Part shown: piece after piece, positions 57,293-64,000 of the stretch
Layout of the letters: each line of letters begins with the position of its first letter
Numbering within the stretch: the first letter of the stretch is position 1
Program-made: the position numbers and the translations under genes
Assembly: GCF_018599185.1 (NCBI RefSeq)
Contig: NZ_JAHFVL010000002.1
Location: forward strand, 186,001 to 250,000
Source: Rhodanobacter sp. LX-99
GTDB lineage: Bacteria > Pseudomonadota > Gammaproteobacteria > Xanthomonadales > Rhodanobacteraceae
Length of the DNA stretch: 64,000 nucleotides
Direction: 5' to 3'
Notes under the pieces: generated by a model
Told to the model about the DNA's origin: nothing
What the model saw: the letters and a program-made list of their open reading frames with translations, nothing else
Databases searched by the model: none

Positions 57293-57364
57293 GGCGTTTT
57301 CCGTTGCGGCGTCCAGACAGGACGCGCGGGGATCACACGATGTGACCGCTCAGCGGAGCGTCAC

Positions 57365-58324
57365 TTACCGAAACAGCGGCCACGGTGCCAGGAAGACCAG
57401 CCAGATCAGCAGCAGGATGCCGGCGTACTTGCAGGCCTTGTACAGCTTCTTGTGCCGCCGCTTGAACTCGGCTTTGAACCGGTTGCCGCCGGTGTTCCTG
57501 CGGCGCTGGCTCAGCGCGAACAGGCGGTTCACGAAACCGGTCTTCTCCGCTTCGCCCTCGGTGTTCGGCGAGGCGGTGATCCTGCCCATGAACGCGCCGA
57601 CCCGATGGTTGATCGCGCTCATCCAGCGCGTGCGCAGCGGACGCTCGACGTCGGCGAACAGGATCACCCGGGTCTGCCCGGTGGTGTTCTCGGCCCAGTG
57701 CACGTAGGTTTCGTCGAACACCACGTCCTTGCCGTCGCCCCAGGCGTGCTCCTCGCCGTCGACGAAGATGCGGCAGCCCGGCGAGTTCGGCGTGATCAGG
57801 CCCAGGTGGTAGCGCAGCGAACCGGCGAACGGGTCGCGGTGCGGGTTGAGCTTGCTGCCCGGCGGCAGCAGCGCGAACATCGCCGCCTTCACGCTGGGGA
57901 TCGACTTCAGCAGGGCCACCGTCTGCGGGCACAGCGCCTCGGCCGAGGTCAGCGGCTCGCCGTACCACTTCAGGTAGAAGCGCTTCCAGCCCTGCTTGAA
58001 GAAGCTGTTGAAGCTGGCGTCGTTGTTCTTCGCGGCGGCGCGGATGTAGCCCTCGTCGAACAGGTGCGTCGCCTCGTCGCGGATGACCTGCCAGTTCGCC
58101 TGCAGCAGGTCCAGCTGCGGAAAGCCGCGGCGGTCGAGGATGGGCCGCGCCGGCACCGCCGAGAACGCGTACATCAGCAGGTTGTACGGCGCGAACACCG
58201 CCGAGTGGTCGACCAGCTGGCGGTCGAAACGCAGCCGCACGCGGCCGCGCAGGTGCACCAGCAGCACGCACAGCGCGAAGAAGACGAACAGGGCCAGCAG
58301 GACGAGGCGGGGAGTGAGGATCAT
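57365..58324 (-). CDS. lpxO: Lipid A hydroxylase (aspartyl/asparaginyl beta-hydroxylase family)
   Basis: A 319-residue Fe(II)/2-oxoglutarate dioxygenase. Membrane helices lie at residues ~5-25 and at the C-terminus. The catalytic domain has LVDHSAVFAPYNLLMYAFSAVP, then NPHRDPFAGSLRYHLGL (metal His and Asp region) and DETYVHWAENTTGQTRVIL (second His), the LpxO pattern. LpxO adds a 2-hydroxyl group to a secondary acyl chain of lipid A, changing envelope permeability and immune recognition. Both the order and membrane anchors fit. Confidence 0.88.
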   Translation of the reverse strand: MILTPRLVLLALFVFFALCVLLVHLRGRVRLRFDRQLVDHSAVFAPYNLLMYAFSAVPARPILDRRGFPQLDLLQANWQVIRDEATHLFDEGYIRAAAKNNDASFNSFFKQGWKRFYLKWYGEPLTSAEALCPQTVALLKSIPSVKAAMFALLPPGSKLNPHRDPFAGSLRYHLGLITPNSPGCRIFVDGEEHAWGDGKDVVFDETYVHWAENTTGQTRVILFADVERPLRTRWMSAINHRVGAFMGRITASPNTEGEAEKTGFVNRLFALSQRRRNTGGNRFKAEFKRRHKKLYKACKYAGILLLIWLVFLAPWPLFR

Positions 58325-58386
58325 GTCGACGCTTGCAACCGTGGAATGATTGTCAGACGGGCATTCTACTCGCTTGGCTGGCGCCG

Positions 58387-59484
58387 TTATCGCGAGGCTG
58401 CGGCGGCCTTCACTCGCTGTTCCCGGGTCAGCTCGACATGCCGCTGCGGGCTGATGGGTTCGAACACCGGCTGTACGACACCACCCTTGTGGCGCAGCGC
58501 GGCAATCATGTTGGCGGTAGGGTAGCGGCCGGCGGCGAGGGCTGCCGCGTCGATCGCATGCATGCGATCGATCCGTTCGCGGTCTCCGGCCAGCTGCGGG
58601 TCGAAGTTGAAACCGATCCGCCGTTCGACGAACGGCATGATGGCGCCGCCGAAGCTGAAGAACAGCTCGAAATCGAACTCGGCCAGCAGGCAGTCCACGA
58701 TGTCCTGCGCGCGCACGCCCTCGTTGGAATACGCGGCGTGGTCGATCGGGCGGTAACGCGGCGATGACGTATTGAAATGGCGATCGTGACGCTTGTTCGC
58801 CGGCAGGGCCGCCCACGCTTCCTGCACCACGGTTTCCACGTCGGGCCACAGCTGGTGGCCGTTGCGGCCGACGATGTCGGAGCTGAGCAGCACGCCTTGC
58901 GCGGCCAGCGAACGACGCAGCGACACGCAGAGGGTTTCCAGTTCGGTGACGTGGTGGAAGAACTGGTTGACGATGATGACGTCCTGCCCGGGCAGTGCGA
59001 ACGGCAGGTTGCAGTCGCGCGCCTCGAACGTCATCGTCGCCTCGACCCCGCGCTCCTGCGCCGCGGCGGCGGCATGGCGCATCAGCGCCGGATTGAAGTC
59101 GATGCAGGTGATGCGCACCGCGACGCCGTCCGCGTGCAGTCGTGCGGCTAGCTCGATCTCCATGCCGCACGAGCCGGTGCCGACGCTGAGCACGCGCACG
59201 GGTACGTTTGCGCCGGCCGCACGGCGCCGGATGTGGTCGAGGAAGAAGCTTTCCGGCGAGCCGATGCCCAGCCGCTGCGCGTCCGGCGCCAGGAAGCGCC
59301 CCGACCAGTACGCGAAGATCGGCGGCAGCGTTTCGCCCTGGTATTGCGGGGTGACGCTGAACGCGATGCGCTCGGCCACGGCGAGCAGCCGGCGGCGAGC
59401 GGGTGCGGGCAGCGAGCGTGCCAGCCATGCGATGGCGCGCTTGGCCGGCAGCCGGTGGCGGTAGGCGAAACTCTTCAGCGACAT
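58387..59484 (-). CDS. SAM-dependent methyltransferase with long extensions
   Basis: A 365-residue protein with a class I methyltransferase core at residues ~95-220: RVLSVGTGSCGMEIELAARLH is the SAM-binding motif, CIDFNPALMRHA the acidic strand, and DVIIVNQFFHHVTELE motif IV. The N-terminal ~80 basic residues and C-terminal ~120 are extra. I cannot name the substrate. It ends shortly before the phoH-side inverted repeat and begins 1.1 kb upstream of lpxO on the same strand. Confidence 0.7.
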   Translation of the reverse strand: MSLKSFAYRHRLPAKRAIAWLARSLPAPARRRLLAVAERIAFSVTPQYQGETLPPIFAYWSGRFLAPDAQRLGIGSPESFFLDHIRRRAAGANVPVRVLSVGTGSCGMEIELAARLHADGVAVRITCIDFNPALMRHAAAAAQERGVEATMTFEARDCNLPFALPGQDVIIVNQFFHHVTELETLCVSLRRSLAAQGVLLSSDIVGRNGHQLWPDVETVVQEAWAALPANKRHDRHFNTSSPRYRPIDHAAYSNEGVRAQDIVDCLLAEFDFELFFSFGGAIMPFVERRIGFNFDPQLAGDRERIDRMHAIDAAALAAGRYPTANMIAALRHKGGVVQPVFEPISPQRHVELTREQRVKAAAASR

Positions 59485-59531
59485 GCGGGCGGTATGGGGT
59501 CGGGCGTGGCGGGGAATGGGCAGGGGCGTGG

Positions 59532-59570
59532 AAGCGGGTGACCTGTCGTTGCGCGGCAGGTCACCCGCTT
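59532..59570. terminator. 14-bp inverted repeat between phoH-like gene and methyltransferase
   Basis: AAGCGGGTGACCTG/CAGGTCACCCGCTT around an 11-base loop, 14 bases after the phoH-like stop. It ends in only two T, so termination may be partial. Confidence 0.5.
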
Positions 59571-59583
59571 GCAGCTCTTGGCG

Positions 59584-60966
59584 TTACAGCGCCTCCGCCG
59601 CGAAATCCGCCAGCCGCGAACGTTCGCCGCGGCGCAGGGTGACGTGCGCCGAGTGCGCCCAGTTCTTGAAACGGTCCACCGCGTAGGTGAGGCCGGAGGT
59701 GGTTTCGGTGAGGTAGGGCGTGTCGATCTGTTCGACGTTGCCGAGGCATACGATCTTGGTGCCTGGGCCGGCGCGGGTGATCAGGGTCTTCATCTGCTTC
59801 GGGGTGAGGTTCTGCGCCTCGTCGATGATCAGGTAGCGGTTGAGGAAAGTGCGCCCGCGCATGAAGTTCAGCGAGCGGATCTTGATGCGCGAGGCGAGCA
59901 GGTCGTTGGTGGCCTGGCGGCCCCAGCTGCCGCCGTCCTCGGGGTTGGTGAGCACTTCGAGGTTGTCGGTCAGCGCACCCATCCACGGCGTCATCTTTTC
60001 CTCTTCGGTGCCGGGCAGGAAGCCGATGTCCTCGCCCACCGAAACGGTGGCGCGGGTCATGATGATCTCGCGGTAGCGCTGCTGGTCCATCACCTGGGCC
60101 AGGCCGGCGGCCAGCGCCAGCAGGGTCTTGCCGGTGCCGGCGTTGCCGAGCAGGGTGACGAAGTCGATGTCCGGATCCATCAGCGCGTTGAGCGCGAAGT
60201 TCTGCTCGCGGTTGCGCGCGCCGATGCCCCACACGTGGTGGTTCGCGTGCGAGTGGTCGTCCAGCAGGACCAAGGTGGCGCTGGCGTCGTCGACGTGCAG
60301 CACGCGCAGCTCGACCGCATTCTCGCCAGGCAGGTACAGGCACTGGTTGGGGTGCCAGTCGTCCTCCTCGCGCCGGTTCATTTCGTAGAACGTGCGACCG
60401 CGTTCGGTCCACGAGCGCACTTCCGGGTGCCGTTCCCAGAAGTCTTCCGGCAGCTGGGCGGAGCCGGTGTAGAGCAGCGAGAAATCGTCCAGCGCGCGGT
60501 CGTTCTCGTAATCCTCGGCGACCAGCCCGTTGATGCTGGCCTTGATCCGGAGGTTGATGTCCTTGGTGACCAGGATGACGTCGCGGCCGGGGTTCTGGTC
60601 GCGCAGTTCGATCACCGCCGACAGGATCTGGTTGTCCGCCTTGGCGTGGCCGTTGCTGCTGGTGCGGTGCTGGAAATACAGCCGGCCCACCGAGGCGCCG
60701 CGCTTGAGCTTGATGCCCTGCGGGTTGCTCAGCTCGAGTCCGTCGCCGAGGTCGTGCTGCTTGCCCAGTTCGATCAGCTCGTTGAGGAAGCGGCTGACCT
60801 GGCGGCCGTTGCGCGAGACTTCGGAGGCGCCCTTCTTTTTTTCGTCCAGTTCCTCCAGCACGGTCATCGGGATGAAGACGTCGTGTTCCTCGAAGCGGAA
60901 CAGCGAGGTCGGGTCATGCAGCAGGACGTTGGTGTCGAGAGCGTAGATGCGCTTGCTTCCGGTCAT
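59584..60966 (-). CDS. PIN-PhoH fusion ATPase (PhoH2)
   Basis: A 460-residue PhoH2-type protein. Residues 1-~150 are a PIN ribonuclease domain (YALDTNVLLHDP, with acidic D9-type residues, then VTKDINLRIKA); residues ~230-460 are a PhoH P-loop ATPase with LLGNAGTGKTLLALAAGL (Walker A) and YLIIDEAQNLTPKQMKTLITR (Walker B). PhoH2 proteins unwind and cleave RNA. Here it is not near pho genes. The usual antitoxin-like phoAT partner is not evident. Confidence 0.9.
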   Translation of the reverse strand: MTGSKRIYALDTNVLLHDPTSLFRFEEHDVFIPMTVLEELDEKKKGASEVSRNGRQVSRFLNELIELGKQHDLGDGLELSNPQGIKLKRGASVGRLYFQHRTSSNGHAKADNQILSAVIELRDQNPGRDVILVTKDINLRIKASINGLVAEDYENDRALDDFSLLYTGSAQLPEDFWERHPEVRSWTERGRTFYEMNRREEDDWHPNQCLYLPGENAVELRVLHVDDASATLVLLDDHSHANHHVWGIGARNREQNFALNALMDPDIDFVTLLGNAGTGKTLLALAAGLAQVMDQQRYREIIMTRATVSVGEDIGFLPGTEEEKMTPWMGALTDNLEVLTNPEDGGSWGRQATNDLLASRIKIRSLNFMRGRTFLNRYLIIDEAQNLTPKQMKTLITRAGPGTKIVCLGNVEQIDTPYLTETTSGLTYAVDRFKNWAHSAHVTLRRGERSRLADFAAEAL

Positions 60967-61030
60967 GCGGAAGTGTCCTCGCTGGTGGGTGGAAGGAACA
61001 GGCGGATGGAAGCCATGGACGGCGGGGCGG

Positions 61031-61492
61031 TCACTGGGCGGGGATGGCGTCGAGCACGGCCTGGGCGTGGCCCGGGACTTTCACGCCGCGCCATTCGCGC
61101 GCCAGCTTCCCGTCGGGGTCGATCAGGAAGGTGCTGCGCACGATGCCCAGGTGGCGCTTGCCGTACAGCACCTTCTCGTGGATCACGTCGAACGCGTGGC
61201 ACCAGGTTTCATCGGCATCGGACACCAGCGGGAACGGAAGCTCCTGCTTCGCAGCGAAGTTGGCGTGCGATTTCGGCGAGTCGCGCGACACGCCGATGAC
61301 CTGCGCATGGCGTTCGAGGAAGGCCGGGTAGAGGTCGCGGAAATCCCTGGCCTCGCTGGTGCAGCCGGGCGTCGAGTCCTTGGGGTAGAAATACACCACG
61401 AGCCACTGGCCCTTGAGGCTGGCCAGCTTCAGTTCGCTGCCATCGCCGGTGGTGCCTTTCAGCGGGGGCAGCTTCTTGCCGATATCGGGCAT
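61031..61492 (-). CDS. bcp: Bcp-type peroxiredoxin
   Basis: A 153-residue thiol peroxidase. The peroxidatic Cys is C44 in DSTPGCTSEARDF. The resolving Cys that many Bcp proteins carry five residues later (CxxxxC) is replaced by Arg49, so this is a one-Cys or remote-resolving form. Conserved VVYFYPKDSTPGCT and an Arg near residue 120 complete the active site. It reduces hydroperoxides in the cytoplasm and is placed between phoH-like and gcvR on one strand. Confidence 0.92.
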   Translation of the reverse strand: MPDIGKKLPPLKGTTGDGSELKLASLKGQWLVVYFYPKDSTPGCTSEARDFRDLYPAFLERHAQVIGVSRDSPKSHANFAAKQELPFPLVSDADETWCHAFDVIHEKVLYGKRHLGIVRSTFLIDPDGKLAREWRGVKVPGHAQAVLDAIPAQ

Positions 61493-61725
61493 GACTTATC
61501 CTGCACGGCGGTGCGGCGCCGTGATCGTTGGTGGAAAGCGAGGGGTGACGCGGTTCGGACGAGGGGCGTCATGGCGCCCGGAGCGATCGGCATGAATCGA
61601 CACGCTGGCTGCAATGCAACGTCCCTCCGGCAGGGTCACGGGCACAGACTAGCGCGGGCGGGGCGGCGGATGACAGTCCTTGTCAGGGGGGCGCGATCGC
61701 GCGATGCTCGGGAGGCTGTGTGGGC

Positions 61726-62301
61726 TCAGAATTTGACCGGGTCCATGATCGCGTCGAGGTTCAGGCCGTCGCACAGTTCCAGGAAGTCGTCGCGCAGCGC
61801 GGCGATATGGATTTCCGCCGGGATGCCGATGGTGAACTGGGCCTGGAACATCTCCGCTCCGGTCTGCATCGCCTGGTAGCGGGTGGAGTTCAGCTGCTCC
61901 ACGCTGATCCCGTGCTGGCTGAAGAAATCCACGATGCGCGCCACGATGCCGGGCCGGTCGGCCGCCACCACTTCGACCAGATAGGGGAGCAGATGCGAGC
62001 TGTTCTGGCGCGGGCCGGTGCGGTAATGCACCAGCCGCATGTTCTCGTCGCGGGTCAGCTTGGCCAGTGCGGTTTCCAGCTTGGCCAGTGCATCCCACGC
62101 GCCGGTGGCCAGCAGCATCAGCGAAATTTCCGTGCCGATGGTGGAGACGCGCGACTCGGACAGGTTGCAGCCGGCGTCGGCGATGCGCTTGGCCAGCGCC
62201 AGCAGCGGCGATTTGGTCGTCGGGGTGAGCGCGTGGATCAGCAACTGGTTGTCGTTGCCCGCGCGCGTGGAAGCGGAAGAGGGGCCGGGAGAAGGTTTCA
62301 A
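61726..62301 (-). CDS. gcvR: Glycine cleavage system transcriptional repressor GcvR
   Basis: About 191 residues with two ACT domains: the first begins NDNQLLIHALTPTTKSPLL, and the second PYLVEVVAADRPGIVARIVDFFSQHGISVEQL. GcvR binds glycine and restrains GcvA activation of gcvTHP; in xanthomonads its targets are less clear. I prefer TTG 62301, since in-frame ATG codons further upstream would overlap the divergent dapA start. The length then matches family members. The 61493-61725 gap downstream shows nothing recognisable. Confidence 0.8.
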   Translation of the reverse strand: MKPSPGPSSASTRAGNDNQLLIHALTPTTKSPLLALAKRIADAGCNLSESRVSTIGTEISLMLLATGAWDALAKLETALAKLTRDENMRLVHYRTGPRQNSSHLLPYLVEVVAADRPGIVARIVDFFSQHGISVEQLNSTRYQAMQTGAEMFQAQFTIGIPAEIHIAALRDDFLELCDGLNLDAIMDPVKF

Positions 62302-62428
62302 GAGGGTCTGCCTGTGGACGTCAGCCCGCGCGATGCGGAGCCATGAGACTACTCCGGTCGAGCTTACTTGCCCCTCTCGCGAGGCGGCAAGTAACATGCA
62401 GGGCTTGCCTTGGTAGCGGAATCGAGTC

Positions 62429-63325
62429 TTGAACATTCGCGGTAGCATCTGTGCGCTGGCCACCCCGTTCGCGGCCGATGGCGCACTCGACCTGGATGCG
62501 TTCGGCCGGTTGCTCGATCATCAATTGGCCGGCGGTACGCAGGCCCTGGTGGTGGCCGGTTCCACCGGTGAGGCGCACATGCTGGAGCACGACGAGTTCG
62601 ACCGCCTGCTGGCGTTCGCGCTCGAGCGCGTGGCCGGGCGGGTACCGGTGATCGCCGGCACCGGCGAGGCCGGTACCGCCAAGACGGTTGCGCTGACCCG
62701 GCGGGCCAGGACCCTGGGTGCCGATGCGGCGCTGGTGGTGACGCCGTACTACGTGCGCCCGACCCAGGAAGGCCTGCGCCGGCACTTCCTGGAAGTGGCC
62801 GAGCACGGCGGCCTGCCGGTACTGCTGTACAACGTGCCGACCCGCACCGGTTGCGACCTGCTGCCGTCGACCGTGGCCGCGCTGCGCGAACATCCGGCGA
62901 TCGTCGGGATCAAGGAAGCGCGCGGCGATCGCGAGCGGATTTCGGCGCTGGTGGAACTTGTGCGCGAAGATTTCGTCTATCTGTCCGGCGACGACGGCAG
63001 TGCCGGCGAGGCGATGCTGGCCGGTGCGGCTGGCACCATCTCGGTGGTGGCCAACCTGGTGCCGCAGGCGTTTCGCGCCCTGTGCGACGCGGCCACCGGC
63101 GGCGACCAGGCGGCGACGGCGCGTTGCCAAGCCGCGCTGGAACCGTTGGTGCAGGCGCTCAACTGCGCGCCGAACCCGATCGCGGTCAAGGCCGGCCTGC
63201 CCGTCCTGGGGCTGGGGTTGGCCGTGCCGAGGTTGCCGCTGGTGGAACTGAACGACGGTCCGGATCGCGCCCGATTGCACCAAGCGCTGTCCAGTCTGGC
63301 ATCCTTGGCGACTGCGGCCGGTTGA
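62429..63325 (+). CDS. dapA: 4-hydroxy-tetrahydrodipicolinate synthase
   Basis: A 298-residue Schiff-base aldolase. GSTGEA (residues 44-49) binds pyruvate carboxylate; Y134 in LLYNVPTRTG and K162 in VGIKEARGD are catalytic. It condenses pyruvate with aspartate semialdehyde in lysine and peptidoglycan synthesis. The start is TTG 62429, as the family's MxIRGSICALATPF opening requires, with GGAATCGAG upstream. It overlaps no other gene, but is divergent from gcvR. A BamC-like gene follows. Confidence 0.94.
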   Translation: MNIRGSICALATPFAADGALDLDAFGRLLDHQLAGGTQALVVAGSTGEAHMLEHDEFDRLLAFALERVAGRVPVIAGTGEAGTAKTVALTRRARTLGADAALVVTPYYVRPTQEGLRRHFLEVAEHGGLPVLLYNVPTRTGCDLLPSTVAALREHPAIVGIKEARGDRERISALVELVREDFVYLSGDDGSAGEAMLAGAAGTISVVANLVPQAFRALCDAATGGDQAATARCQAALEPLVQALNCAPNPIAVKAGLPVLGLGLAVPRLPLVELNDGPDRARLHQALSSLASLATAAG

Positions 63326-63358
63326 CGGTTGCCTGACTTACTCACGGAATCCGATTAC

Positions 63359-63949
63359 ATGAAGAAAACTTCGCTCCTCGTGGCCCTGCCGGCCGTGGCC
63401 CTCAGCGGCCTGCTGCTTTCCGGCTGCGGCGCGTTCCGCTCGCACAAGGCGTGGGACACCGCCGTGCAGGAAGCCCCGCTGGAGATCCCGCCGAGCCTCG
63501 ACCGGCCGTCGACCAGCGACGCGCTGGTGATTCCGCCGCCGGGCGCGAACCAGCCGACCGCCAATGGCGCCACCGCCAGCGTCGGCTCGGCCGGCGGCCA
63601 GATCACCGACGGCTTCGTGCTGGCCGACAGCGTGGACAATGCCTATCGCCGGGTCGGCCAGGTGCTGGAAAGCGGCAACCTGGGCGAGGTGGCCGGCCAT
63701 GACGACGCCACGCACAGCTACACGCTGAATGTTTCCGACGCCATGGTTCAACAGAAGAAGAAAGGTTTCTTCGGCCGCCTGTTCGGGCGCGACAAGGGCA
63801 GCTCCGTGCGTGCTCCGGGCGCCGGTTCGCACCAGGTGCAGATCAGCGTCAACGGCAGCGGCACGGCGGCCAGCGAGATACGCGCCGAAGGCAATGCAGC
63901 GGCCGTGGGCAAAGTGATCGACGCGTTGAAGTCGCGCCTGGGCGGCTGA
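63359..63949 (+). CDS. bamC: BamC/NlpB-like outer membrane lipoprotein (short)
   Basis: A 196-residue lipoprotein with a signal peptide and lipobox LLLSGC (Cys ~24). The following WDTAVQEAPLEIPPSLDRP matches the unstructured BamC N-terminus that binds BamD. One helix-grip-like domain (DNAYRRVGQVLESGNLGEVAGHD to EIRAEGNAAAVGKVIDAL) follows. E. coli BamC has 344 residues and two such domains, so this is a one-domain form. dapA-bamC (nlpB) is the classical operon, 33 bases apart. A terminator follows immediately. Confidence 0.8.
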   Translation: MKKTSLLVALPAVALSGLLLSGCGAFRSHKAWDTAVQEAPLEIPPSLDRPSTSDALVIPPPGANQPTANGATASVGSAGGQITDGFVLADSVDNAYRRVGQVLESGNLGEVAGHDDATHSYTLNVSDAMVQQKKKGFFGRLFGRDKGSSVRAPGAGSHQVQISVNGSGTAASEIRAEGNAAAVGKVIDALKSRLGG

Positions 63950-63969
63950 TCCCCGGGCGGCACCCACAA

Positions 63970-64000
63970 AAAGAACGCCGCCTTCAGGGCGGCGTTCTTT
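63970..64000 (+). terminator. Terminator after the dapA-bamC operon
   Basis: A 13-bp stem (AAAGAACGCCGCC/GGCGGCGTTCTTT) with a TTCAG loop ends at the window edge, so the rest of any T-run is unseen. Confidence 0.75.

Overview
The window is a GC-rich gammaproteobacterial chromosome segment. Gene content and order fit the Xanthomonadales, most likely Rhodanobacteraceae (Rhodanobacter, Dyella or Luteibacter-like): recA-recX-alaS-csrA-tRNA-Ser, phoB-phoR-ppk-ppx, gcvR/dapA, an NAD-type isocitrate dehydrogenase, PhaB, GluQ and LpxO. Family assignments come from reading the translations; no database search was run. Nearly all the sequence is coding, with short intergenic hairpins. No transposase, integrase, CRISPR array or rRNA was seen.

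Layout. 1-13.3 kb: envelope and housekeeping genes (phospholipase A fragment, EF-hand protein, YcaQ-like glycosylase, two cold-shock genes, hydrolase, OYE-type flavoenzyme, pirin, TcdA, PhaB, GluQ, HtpX, HtpG). 13.3-18.1 kb: an accessory-looking stretch with a probable modification-dependent EVE-HNH endonuclease, an unknown membrane protein, a degenerate 21-bp repeat array and a PAP2-like protein whose usual catalytic His is Glu. 18.3-23.2 kb: the most unusual locus. A TIR-TM-TPR protein, two small proteins sharing the C-terminal tail PSIKNN, and a SLOG-like protein with four membrane segments lie in one direction and look like an undescribed conflict or signalling cassette. 23.2-27.3 kb: a TPP riboswitch controlling a TonB receptor and a PnuC-type carrier (thiamine uptake), with a kinase-like gene beside it. 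27.4-31.7 kb: AEC transporter, two near-identical response regulators flanking hslR, and a catalase.

31.9-40.7 kb: the genome-maintenance block mutS, pncC/cinA-C, recA, recX, alaS, csrA and tRNA-Ser(GCU). The tRNA 3' end is part of a perfect 29-bp inverted repeat and is followed by three tandem 181-182 bp hairpin-rich repeats. 40.8-49 kb: methyltransferase, lpxH, a cyclophilin and the phosphate/polyphosphate block ppx-ppk-phoR-phoB. 49-64 kb: a BepA-like protease, glutaredoxin, isocitrate dehydrogenase, an AraC-type membrane regulator, a serine hydrolase, an ECF41 sigma factor operon with its typical carboxymuconolactone decarboxylase partner, lpxO, PhoH/PIN ATPase, Bcp, gcvR, dapA and a BamC-like lipoprotein.

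Start codons were chosen from Shine-Dalgarno spacing and family length; several (recX, phoR, gcvR, the peptidyl-prolyl isomerase and the TonB receptor) remain uncertain.
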